Positions 13,481 through 19,087 of a DNA stretch of 19,087 bases are shown here, one piece after another. The stretch is taken from the NCBI GenBank assembly GCA_019323235.1, contig JAHWHN010000122.1, positions 1 through 19,087 of the forward strand. Direction: 5' to 3'. The notes beneath the pieces are model-generated. The model was given only the letters and a program-made list of their open reading frames with translations, searched no databases and was not told the origin of the DNA. The DNA is from Candidatus Woesearchaeota archaeon. GTDB taxonomy: Archaea; Nanobdellota; Nanobdellia; Woesearchaeales; JABIAG01. The translations under genes were made by a program, and so were the position numbers. The number at the start of each line of letters is the position of its first letter. Position 1 is the first letter of the stretch.

Positions 13481-13923
13481 TAAATAAAAAGATTTTTTGA
13501 TGATTCTAAATCTGACTTATCTATTATAATGTTGTCCCCTTCAACTTCATGTGGCAAATAGCCTGGCCAACAACCTCTTCCAGTATTCTTAGTACCTAAT
13601 TGATCAATCTTAAAAGATCTTCCACAATTATTACAAATCATATCATCTCCAACTTGTCTATAACCTTTTGCGCCACCACACACTTCACAACCATCTAATG
13701 CTGTTTTTACATTTCCATTAGAATCAAGAACTGCAAAGTATTTTACTTCAACACCATTTGAATAATGAGTATAGTAATGTGTATTAGTTGATAATTCTGA
13801 CATTGGAATAGATATTACATCTTCAGTGTTTGATGTATCAACTAAGGAAGCACTATTTGCAGTACAACCAACTAAAAAAATTGAAAAAAGAGCTAAAAAG
13901 CTCAAAATAATTTCTCTTTTCAT
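13480..13923 (-). CDS. DUF2318 lipoprotein (Cys-rich metal/redox protein)
   Basis: A 147-residue protein matching DUF2318 almost end to end: IPMSELSTNTHYY, VKYFAVLDSNGNVKTALDGCEVCGGAKGYRQ (C79, C82), GDDMICNNCGRSF (C97, C100) and NTGRGCWPGYLP (C118), ending in LFI. In bacteria this domain occurs with iron and copper uptake proteins and is thought to bind metal or an Fe-S cluster. I chose the ATG at 13923 because it gives a compact lipoprotein signal peptide (MKREIILSFLALFSIFLVGC, lipobox C20) and sits 4 bp after the DoxX stop. An upstream ATG at 13953 would add ten polar residues and overlap DoxX. The signal resembles that of the CuA protein downstream, so both probably end up on the outer membrane surface together. 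Confidence 0.85.
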   Translation of the reverse strand: MKREIILSFLALFSIFLVGCTANSASLVDTSNTEDVISIPMSELSTNTHYYTHYSNGVEVKYFAVLDSNGNVKTALDGCEVCGGAKGYRQVGDDMICNNCGRSFKIDQLGTKNTGRGCWPGYLPHEVEGDNIIIDKSDLESSKNLFI

Positions 13924-13927
13924 TTTT

Positions 13928-14308
13928 CTATTTGTAGAATATCTTGTAGTCATACTTACCTGATCCTATGAATAAGATTAGTAAGAAACATACTAGATAT
14001 AAAGTTGCTAATTCTCCACCATTCATAATTGGGAATAATGCTTTGAATGCATGAACTTTAAAATAAGCTCCTATCATTACAATTAATCCAACTGCTGAGA
14101 AGAATCTAGTTAGTAACCCTATTGCTACAAACAATCCTGCTAACAATTCTAATATTCCAATTAATCCCATAAATGAGAAAATTGGTTGCGCTGTTCCCCC
14201 AACTACTCCGAATACCTTTTGTAATCCATGGAACATGAATAATAATCCCACTATTAATCGGAATACAAAGTATACTACTTCTTGATTTTTGTCTAAAAAG
14301 TCTTTCAT
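13928..14308 (-). CDS. DoxX-family membrane protein
   Basis: A 126-residue, four-helix membrane protein of the DoxX family. FRLIVGLLFMFHGLQKVFG (about 16-34) is the characteristic first helix, followed by LIGILELLAGLFVAIGLLTRF (about 49-69), a third helix with MIGAYFKVHAFKALF and a fourth ending FIGSGKYDYKIFYK. DoxX proteins have been linked to quinone-connected thiol redox and oxidative-stress complexes, but no common reaction is established. It is the first gene of a three-gene unit with the DUF2318 and CuA lipoproteins, led by a TATA box at 14341-14350 and Shine-Dalgarno AGGGAGG. In this context it may link the membrane quinone pool with the thiol or copper proteins outside; that is inference. 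Confidence 0.85.
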   Translation of the reverse strand: MKDFLDKNQEVVYFVFRLIVGLLFMFHGLQKVFGVVGGTAQPIFSFMGLIGILELLAGLFVAIGLLTRFFSAVGLIVMIGAYFKVHAFKALFPIMNGGELATLYLVCFLLILFIGSGKYDYKIFYK

Positions 14309-14312
14309 TTTT

Positions 14313-14319
14313 CCTCCCT
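14313..14319 (-). promoter_or_regulatory. Shine-Dalgarno of the DoxX gene
   Basis: AGGGAGG on the minus strand, 4 nt before the ATG at 14308. It is one of the strongest ribosome-binding sites in the window. Confidence 0.6.
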
Positions 14320-14340
14320 AGTATAAAAAAGATACTATGC

Positions 14341-14350
14341 ATTTATATAA
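14341..14350 (-). promoter_or_regulatory. TATA box of the DoxX-DUF2318-CuA operon
   Basis: TTATATAAAT on the minus strand, about 38 bp before the DoxX ATG. A start about 26 bp downstream leaves a leader of about 11 nt with the Shine-Dalgarno. It lies in the 81-bp gap after copA, so these genes can be expressed apart from the copper exporter. Confidence 0.55.
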
Positions 14351-14389
14351 TTTTTCGTTATATTTATTTTTCATACCTTTTTTTTATTA

Positions 14390-16576
14390 CTATAATTTCT
14401 TGATTTTCAGTAGTAATGAATTAGATACTACTGATACTGAACTTAAAGCCATTGCTCCACCCGCAATCATTGGACTTAATAACCATCCTGTAAATGGATA
14501 TAATAATCCTGCAGCAACTGGAATTCCCAAAGTATTGTAAAATAAAGCCCAAAACATATTTTGTTTTATTTTAGACATTGTCATTCTACTTAGTTTTATG
14601 GCTTTTACAACATCATCTAAATTGTCTTTCATTAAAACAATATCTCCAGATTCCATTGCAACATCAGTTCCTGAACCCATTGCTATTCCAATATCTGCTT
14701 GTGCTAATGCTGGAGCATCGTTAATTCCATCTCCAACCATTGCAACCACTCCACTTTTTTGAAGTTTCTTAACATATTTTGCTTTATCTTCTGGTAAAAC
14801 TTCTGCAAAGAAATTGTTTACTTTTACAATTTTAGCTATTGCTTTTGCAGTTCTTCTATTATCACCAGTAATCATATAAACTTTAATTCCCATTTTTCTT
14901 AATTTCTTAATTGCTAATGGAGATGTTGGTTTAATTGTATCTGCTACTGCAATTAATCCTAGAAGAGTTTTTCCTTGAGATAACATCATTACAGTTTTTC
15001 CTTGTTCTTCTAAAGTATTAATTTGAGATTTATATTTTGAAAGATTTATTGATTTGTCTTTCATTAATTTTGAATTCCCAAAGAAAAATTGTTTTTTTGA
15101 TATCTTTGCCTCAATACCATGTCCAGGTATTGCTTTAAAATTTGTTACTTTTTTAAATTTGACTTTTTCTTCGTTTGCTTTTTTAACAATTGCTTCCGCT
15201 AAAGGATGTTCACTTTCTTTTTCTAAACTTCCAGCTATTTCTAAAAATTCAGATTCTTTTTGTTTTCCAAAAGTTACTATATCTGTTACTTCAGGAGTTC
15301 CTTTTGTGATAGTACCTGTTTTATCTAGAATAACACTTTTAATTTTGTGAGCAGTTTCTAAAGCTTCCCCGCCCTTTATCAAAATTCCTTTCTTAGCACC
15401 TTTCCCTGTTCCAACCATAATTGCCGTTGGTGTTGCTAAACCTAAAGCACAAGGACAAGCTATTACTAATACTGAAATTGAAGCGATTAATGCAAAACTA
15501 AACTCTGATCCAAGTATTAAAAACCATGTTACATAAGTTATGATTGCTACTGCCAATACACCAGGTACAAAAAATGCTGAAATCATATCTGCAAATCTTT
15601 GAATAGGAGCTTTACTTCCTTGAGCATCTTCTATTAATTTAATAATTCTTGCTAATGTAGTATTTGCTCCAATTTTTGTTGCCTTGAATTTAAAAGATCC
15701 ATGCTTATTAATTGTTGCTCCAATTACTTCATCATCTTTTTTCTTTTCAACAGGAATACTTTCTCCAGTAACCATTGATTCATCAACTGAAGAATTTCCA
15801 CTAACTAAAATTCCATCTACAGGAATCTTCTCTCCAGGTCTTACTAATATTATGTCATTTAACTGAACTTCATCAACCTTGATTTTTACTTCTTTATTAT
15901 TTCTAATTACTGTTGCAAATTTTGGTTTTAAGCCAATTAATTTTTTAATTGCTTCAGAAGTTTTACCTTTTGCTTTTGCTTCTAACCATCTTCCAAATAC
16001 AACAATAGTGATTAATACAGCTGATGCTTCAAAATAAACATGTCCATGTCCAGAAATTAAAACATAAACACTATAAAAGTAAGCAGCTGAAGTACCCATT
16101 ACTATTAATGAGTCCATATTTGCACTCTTACCTTTTAAAGCTAGCCAAGCACTTTTGTACATTGGCCATGCAACATAAAATTGAACAGGTGTCGAGAAAA
16201 TAGCCATAATAAAATCTTGCATAGGGATAGGGTTCTTCATAAAGAACATTCCTAATATGAAAACAGGCAAAGTAAAAATTAAACTAAATATAAAATCATG
16301 AAACATTTTTTGCATTTCTACTTTTTGTTTCTTTGCTTCTTTTTTATAATCAGTAAAAGTTGATTCTTTAGCACTATATCCTTTGCCATTAATTGTCTCA
16401 ATGATTTTAGAATAATCTATTTTTTTATCATCAAACTCAATTGTTCCTTTTTTTGTTGCTACATTTACATTAGCATTAATGATACCTTCTTTTTTTAGAA
16501 GTGCTCTACTAATTATTGCTGAACAACTTGCACAATGCATACCCTCAATATCTAAAGTTACTTTTTTATTTGTCAT
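14390..16576 (-). CDS. copA: Cu(I)-exporting P1B-type ATPase
   Basis: A 728-residue heavy-metal ATPase that pumps Cu(I) out of the cytosol. Domains in order: one N-terminal HMA domain with GMHCASC (C15, C18); eight predicted TM helices; actuator TGES (270-273); CPC in the sixth helix (C374, C376); phosphorylated D418 in DKTGT; SEHPLAEA with the HP pair (457-458); TGDNRRTA; and GDGIND (615-620). Cu(I) specificity (P1B-1) is supported by FYN in helix 7 (Y680, N681) and MALSS in helix 8 (M709, S712, S713). It is complete and of normal length. It begins 2 bp after the HMA-SafE-cupredoxin gene, with GGAG of the preceding codons as a likely ribosome-binding site, and closes the three-gene copper operon. 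Confidence 0.96.
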   Translation of the reverse strand: MTNKKVTLDIEGMHCASCSAIISRALLKKEGIINANVNVATKKGTIEFDDKKIDYSKIIETINGKGYSAKESTFTDYKKEAKKQKVEMQKMFHDFIFSLIFTLPVFILGMFFMKNPIPMQDFIMAIFSTPVQFYVAWPMYKSAWLALKGKSANMDSLIVMGTSAAYFYSVYVLISGHGHVYFEASAVLITIVVFGRWLEAKAKGKTSEAIKKLIGLKPKFATVIRNNKEVKIKVDEVQLNDIILVRPGEKIPVDGILVSGNSSVDESMVTGESIPVEKKKDDEVIGATINKHGSFKFKATKIGANTTLARIIKLIEDAQGSKAPIQRFADMISAFFVPGVLAVAIITYVTWFLILGSEFSFALIASISVLVIACPCALGLATPTAIMVGTGKGAKKGILIKGGEALETAHKIKSVILDKTGTITKGTPEVTDIVTFGKQKESEFLEIAGSLEKESEHPLAEAIVKKANEEKVKFKKVTNFKAIPGHGIEAKISKKQFFFGNSKLMKDKSINLSKYKSQINTLEEQGKTVMMLSQGKTLLGLIAVADTIKPTSPLAIKKLRKMGIKVYMITGDNRRTAKAIAKIVKVNNFFAEVLPEDKAKYVKKLQKSGVVAMVGDGINDAPALAQADIGIAMGSGTDVAMESGDIVLMKDNLDDVVKAIKLSRMTMSKIKQNMFWALFYNTLGIPVAAGLLYPFTGWLLSPMIAGGAMALSSVSVVSNSLLLKIKKL

Positions 16577-16578
16577 AA

Positions 16579-18036
16579 TTATCTAGCTCCACAACCACAA
16601 GAGCCTCCAGTTTTTGCTCCACAAGTTGAACCACCACAACTACCACCGCAAGAACCTGCTGTTTTTGTTGTTGGGGCAGATGTTTCTGCAACTTGTACTT
16701 GCTCTACTGAATCTATATCGTCTGTAACTATAAATGTTCCGGGTATCATGCCCATCCAACAGCTCCAAGATATTGTTCCGACTTCTTCAGGAGTAAACTC
16801 TATTACTTGTTCTCCTTCTTTAATGTCAAATTCTAAGCCTAATTTTGGTACATTAATAGCATTATTACAACCAGTTACCTCTTTACCATTAATCTTCCAT
16901 TTTACTGGGACTCCTTTTTTCAATACAAAATTATCAGGTGTCCAACCATATCTATCAACAGTCATTTCAATTACTTGAAAATCATCTTCCATGTTTACTG
17001 AGCCACCAGTAATTGGGCTTCCAGCTGTTAATGAAGATAAATCATAACCACTACCTGTTAAAGCTAAACCTCTGTTTACCATAATTAATCCAAGTAATAT
17101 TACTATTACTCCAGATGCTTTTAATAATTTATGAGTTGCTTTTTTTGAAATAAATGAAGTAATATATCCAAATCCTAACATTACTGGTAAAGTACCTAGA
17201 CCGAATACAAATAATGTTTTAGCTCCTTCAATCATACTTCCAGTTCCTGCTGCCATTATATAAATTGCCTGTAAAGGGCCACATGCAATCATTAAACCAT
17301 TTAATAATCCAATTACAAATGGACTATTTGTTTTATTTCTTGTTAATTTTGCAACAGAAGAGGGTAGAGGAATTCTTACCTTTCTGAGTATGGGAAATAC
17401 GTTTAGCATGTTTAATCCAAATAGAATTAAAAACAATCCGGCAAGAATTCCAGCAACACCCCTCATTAAAGGTGTGAATGCAATAATTGATCCTAGTAAA
17501 CCAAACGCTGCTCCAATTATTGTGTAAGATAATGTTTTTCCAATTGCATATTTAGTATGTAATAAATGTGGATGTTCATCTGGATTTTTAGCAGTATAAC
17601 TTACTACGAAACCACCACACATACTAATACAATGAAATCCAGTAAGTAATCCAACAATAAATAATAAACCATAACCCATATTTTCACTGATTTCTGGCAT
17701 ACTGATTGTTGATGCGAAATTTAATAGAAAATATCCTGCTATTAAGATTCCAACTACTAATAAAATAAAGTTAAAAGCTTTATTTGGATTATTTTGAGAA
17801 AGTGGAGAAGATTCATCTAAGATATAACATGTATATCCTTTTTCTTCAATACTATATAAAATTTTATCAATATCTGTTTTTGTTTTATCAAAAGTTACAT
17901 AACCTACTTCTTTAGAAAGATCAAATGTAACATCTTGAACTCCTTCTACTTTTAGTGCTTGTTTTTTAATTATTTTCTCACAACTTGGACATGTTGTCCC
18001 TTCAGCTATGAATCCTTTTTTGATTATATTATCCAT
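16579..18036 (-). CDS. HMA-SafE/DsbD_2-cupredoxin fusion, copper handling
   Basis: A 485-residue three-domain membrane protein. Residues 1-72 form an HMA domain (TTCPSCEK; C16, C19) for cytosolic Cu(I). Residues about 86-325 form a SafE/UreH-like (DsbD_2) membrane domain of six to seven helices, with GFHCISMCGG (H135, C136, C140) and NGLMIACGPLQAIY. Residues about 350-440 are an outer cupredoxin domain with VTGCNNAINVPKLG (C390) and SWSCWMGMIPG (C426, M428, M430), where cysteine and methionine replace the classical histidines. A Gly/Ser tail adds five cysteines (C463, C467, C472, C480, C482). The order suggests passing copper or electrons across the membrane. It is 1 bp from the HMA chaperone and 2 bp from copA. 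The domain arrangement is known in other prokaryotes; its reaction is not established. Confidence 0.88.
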   Translation of the reverse strand: MDNIIKKGFIAEGTTCPSCEKIIKKQALKVEGVQDVTFDLSKEVGYVTFDKTKTDIDKILYSIEEKGYTCYILDESSPLSQNNPNKAFNFILLVVGILIAGYFLLNFASTISMPEISENMGYGLLFIVGLLTGFHCISMCGGFVVSYTAKNPDEHPHLLHTKYAIGKTLSYTIIGAAFGLLGSIIAFTPLMRGVAGILAGLFLILFGLNMLNVFPILRKVRIPLPSSVAKLTRNKTNSPFVIGLLNGLMIACGPLQAIYIMAAGTGSMIEGAKTLFVFGLGTLPVMLGFGYITSFISKKATHKLLKASGVIVILLGLIMVNRGLALTGSGYDLSSLTAGSPITGGSVNMEDDFQVIEMTVDRYGWTPDNFVLKKGVPVKWKINGKEVTGCNNAINVPKLGLEFDIKEGEQVIEFTPEEVGTISWSCWMGMIPGTFIVTDDIDSVEQVQVAETSAPTTKTAGSCGGSCGGSTCGAKTGGSCGCGAR

Positions 18037-18037
18037 T

Positions 18038-18244
18038 TTATTCTATTTTATATCCTTCTTGTCTTATTAATGATTTTAAATAATCTAATTGAACTTCTTT
18101 TTCATCAAATTCAATTTCTGCAGAATTTGTCTTTAAAGAGACCTTAGCTTTTTTGACACCTTCAGTTTCTTCAAGAATGTCTTGAATTAGTATTTCACAA
18201 CTTGGGCAATGCATGCCTTTGATTTTAATATTTACCTTTTTCAT
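18038..18244 (-). CDS. HMA-domain copper chaperone
   Basis: A 68-residue single HMA domain with the metal site GMHCPSC (C13, C16) and the usual beta-alpha-beta-beta-alpha-beta pattern (VNIKIKG, ILEETEGV, KAKVSLKT, AEIEFDE, YLKSLIRQEGY). It would carry Cu(I) in the cytosol to the HMA domains of the fusion protein and CopA. It is the first gene of the copper operon, 1 bp before the fusion gene, with Shine-Dalgarno AAGGGGAA 6 nt upstream and a TATA box at 18281-18290. It is CopZ-like in size and role, but I leave the symbol blank because small HMA proteins differ in metal preference. Confidence 0.9.
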   Translation of the reverse strand: MKKVNIKIKGMHCPSCEILIQDILEETEGVKKAKVSLKTNSAEIEFDEKEVQLDYLKSLIRQEGYKIE

Positions 18245-18250
18245 TTTTAA

Positions 18251-18258
18251 TTCCCCTT
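18251..18258 (-). promoter_or_regulatory. Shine-Dalgarno of the copper chaperone gene
   Basis: AAGGGGAA on the minus strand, 6 nt before the ATG at 18244. Confidence 0.5.
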
Positions 18259-18280
18259 TGAAATCTCTAAAGTTGAGGTA

Positions 18281-18290
18281 GTATATATAC
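18281..18290 (-). promoter_or_regulatory. TATA box of the copper operon
   Basis: GTATATATAC, itself a palindrome, is centred about 41 bp before the chaperone ATG. A start about 26 bp downstream gives a leader near 15 nt that contains the Shine-Dalgarno. Flanking GGTA and CTACC extend the dyad imperfectly. Confidence 0.6.
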
Positions 18291-18321
18291 CATTTGTCGT
18301 TTATTAAATATCCAATATTGT

Positions 18322-18359
18322 TTAATTCTTAAGAATTTATGGGAATTAAGGTTTAATTC
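18322..18359. promoter_or_regulatory. Dyad cluster in the divergent promoter region, possible operator
   Basis: TTAATTC occurs at 18322-18328 and 18353-18359, and its complement GAATTAA at 18343-18349. The first copy is part of the perfect 14-bp palindrome AATTCTTAAGAATT (18324-18337); the other two form GAATTAA-GGT-TTAATTC. They lie upstream of the TATA boxes of both the copper operon and the 18435 gene, where a shared regulator could act. Confidence 0.4.
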
Positions 18360-18404
18360 GTTATTTTTTGTGTTTTCTGAAATATGTTCAAAAAAGAAGT
18401 CATA

Positions 18405-18413
18405 TTTATAAAT
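18405..18413 (+). promoter_or_regulatory. TATA box of the two-TM protein gene
   Basis: TTTATAAAT is centred 26 bp before the ATG at 18435, predicting a leaderless message. Confidence 0.55.
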
Positions 18414-18434
18414 AAAACCTAAATTTCTCTTAAT

Positions 18435-18845
18435 ATGCACGAATATGTTAAGAAAGCAATTCCGTATTTAGCAACAATTTTTATTAGTGGAAGTTTTATG
18501 AATCAAGGTTTAAAGTATAAGAAGTCTTATGATGAGAACCCCGCTATTGTTGAAATTAATAGGCATAAAAATAGAAATGATAGACTTAATGATATTTTGA
18601 AAGGTTTGAATGTTCAAAAAGAACTAAAATTTGGAAATAATTTAGAAAGTCAAATTGAAAAAGTTAATTCTGAGTTATTAATTAATGAAAGTAATATTAA
18701 AAATGTTAAAACAAGTGATAATTACAAATTAAGTGTTAAACAAAATAGAACATACTCAATGTTATGTTTCTTAGGAAGTTTTGCTGGTGCTATTGGTATT
18801 ACTTTATCTTCAATATATGTTGCTAATGGCGGTAAGAAAGATTAG
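18435..18845 (+). CDS. Small protein with two TM helices and a helical middle
   Basis: No family recognised. The 136-residue product has a hydrophobic helix near each end (about 7-24, and about 108-130 in MLCFLGSFAGAIGITLSSIY) and a polar, charged middle of about 80 residues (KNRNDRLNDILKGL, NLESQIEKVNSELLINESN) that looks helical, perhaps coiled coil. A helical hairpin with its middle on one side of the membrane is the simplest topology. It is divergent from the copper operon, sharing a 190-bp promoter region, which makes co-regulation possible but not shown. A TATA box sits 26 bp upstream. Its last bases overlap the start of the 41-bp repeat at 18842. Confidence 0.6.
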   Translation: MHEYVKKAIPYLATIFISGSFMNQGLKYKKSYDENPAIVEINRHKNRNDRLNDILKGLNVQKELKFGNNLESQIEKVNSELLINESNIKNVKTSDNYKLSVKQNRTYSMLCFLGSFAGAIGITLSSIYVANGGKKD

Positions 18846-18882
18846 AATTTTTTTACTAAGAATATTTCATTTGTTTTCCCAC
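18842..18882. repeat. Direct repeat, copy 1 of 2
   Basis: Forty-one bases starting TTAGAATTTTTTTACTAAG, identical to 18942-18982 except at one position (C at 18878, A at 18978). The two copies are exactly 100 bp apart, with 59 bp between them. In the second copy the sequence is the coding 3' end of a regulator gene. Confidence 0.9.
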
Positions 18883-18912
18883 GTGCGGCAAACTCCCCAC
18901 CAGCGTTGTCTC

Positions 18913-18928
18913 CTAAGCTAAAGCTTAG
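18913..18928. other. Seven-pair inverted repeat between the direct repeats
   Basis: CTAAGCT-AA-AGCTTAG lies in the 59-bp spacer. Outer bases on the minus strand (GTTG and CAAC) could pair across an internal loop and extend the fold. No U-run follows on either strand. Confidence 0.5.
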
Positions 18929-18941
18929 TCAACTAAATAAT

Positions 18942-18982
18942 TTAGAATTTTTTTACTAAGAATATTTCATTTGTTTTACCAC
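18942..18982. repeat. Direct repeat, copy 2 of 2
   Basis: Second copy of the 41-base repeat; it contains the last 12 codons and the stop of the winged-helix gene. Confidence 0.9.
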
Positions 18983-19087
18983 TTGGTTTTCTAGAGATTA
19001 CATTTCTTTCTTCTAATGATTTTAACAATAAAGATAGTGATGTTTTTGACATTCCAACTTTATATCTTAAAGTTGATTGTTTAATAC
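18942..19087 (-). CDS. Winged-helix (MarR-like) regulator, C-terminal end only
   Basis: The last 48 codons of a minus-strand gene that enters from the right edge. The visible part reads QSTLRYKVGMSKTSLSLLL, then KSLEERNVISRKPSGKTNE and IFLVKKF-stop. This is a helix-turn-helix recognition helix followed by a beta-hairpin wing, the pattern of MarR-like or membrane-linked archaeal winged-helix regulators (the R-K-P-S-G-K-T-N wing tip would touch DNA). The N-terminal part, including any sensor or membrane segment, is outside the window. It ends about 100 bp from the convergent gene at 18435. A role in controlling the nearby copper operon is possible but has no direct support. Confidence 0.7.
   Translation of the reverse strand, partial: IKQSTLRYKVGMSKTSLSLLLKSLEERNVISRKPSGKTNEIFLVKKF

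Larger units (their letters stand above)
18842..18928 (-). pseudogene. Duplicated 3' end of the winged-helix gene fused to a GC-rich frame
   Basis: Read on the minus strand this 29-codon open stretch ends GKTNEIFLVKKF-stop, the same last 12 residues as the regulator gene at 18942, but is preceded by LSFSLGDNAGGEFAAR instead of the regulator's sequence. A TGA lies just upstream, and no start codon precedes the shared part. The differing section uses GC-rich codons (GGG, GCC, GCA, CGT) unlike the rest of the window. It is a gene remnant, a recombination scar or an assembly artefact. Confidence 0.45.

Noticed and set aside
18245..18434. Metal riboswitch in the copper operon leader
   Set aside because: The predicted leader is only about 15 nt, too short for an aptamer, and no structured element appears between the TATA box and the ATG.
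18842..18982. Two 41-bp repeats with a 59-bp spacer as a minimal CRISPR array
   Set aside because: One repeat is the coding 3' end of a winged-helix gene, there are only two copies, and the spacing is too long for an array. No cas genes are present.
18842..18982. Insertion sequence with target-site duplication
   Set aside because: No transposase and no terminal inverted repeats; the insert is only 59 bp and a 41-bp target duplication is too long.

Overview
The window looks like a fragment of an AT-rich archaeal genome (roughly 30% G+C by eye), most likely from the DPANN group (Woesearchaeota/Pacearchaeota-like). Archaeal features seen directly: an initiator tRNA with an A1:U72 end pair and three stacked G:C pairs in the anticodon stem; TATA boxes about 26-28 bp upstream of several start codons with no room for a leader; and surface and transport proteins of archaeal type. 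The DPANN placement is inferred from gene content and composition. Both edges cut genes, so the window may be a whole metagenomic contig.

Layout. (1) 1-4820, plus strand: DNA repair and small housekeeping genes. These are the C-terminal part of endonuclease IV, an endonuclease III lacking its iron-sulfur cysteines, an aspartoacylase/succinylglutamate desuccinylase-like metalloenzyme, an ATP-grasp ligase, a RecB/Cas4-like Fe-S nuclease, a rhomboid protease and a 47-residue double-CxxC protein. (2) 4835-9382, minus strand: a MacB-like ABC system of ATPase, CARDB-type surface protein with a PLDc_N-like tail, and two FtsX-type permeases. (3) 9423-11448: an HPP-family membrane protein, initiator tRNA-Met, a zinc-ribbon/DUF4177 protein and, on the plus strand, a heavily sequon-bearing membrane-anchored protein. 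(4) 11453-18244, minus strand: a continuous copper and extracytoplasmic thiol locus. In transcription order it holds an HMA copper chaperone, an HMA-SafE-cupredoxin fusion and CopA Cu(I) ATPase; then, from a second promoter, DoxX, a DUF2318 lipoprotein and a CuA-type cupredoxin lipoprotein; then two membrane-anchored DsbA-like proteins. (5) 18435-19087: a two-TM protein of unknown function, then a 41-bp direct repeat around a GC-rich patch, and the end of a winged-helix regulator.

The most interesting region is (4). Read together, its genes suggest cytosolic Cu(I) capture by HMA domains, export by CopA with help from the SafE fusion, and handling outside the membrane by cupredoxin, DUF2318 and DoxX proteins, with DsbA-like thioredoxin folds controlling cysteine redox state. 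No cytochrome oxidase or nitrous oxide reductase is present here to use the CuA protein. That pathway is inference; the individual motifs are visible.

Expression appears to use two modes. Several single genes or first genes (ATP-grasp, rhomboid, ABC ATPase, HPP, the 18435 gene) look leaderless. The copper/thiol genes and the CARDB gene carry short leaders with good Shine-Dalgarno sequences. No gene-free stretch exceeds 300 bases; the longest, 18245-18434, holds divergent promoters and dyad symmetries.
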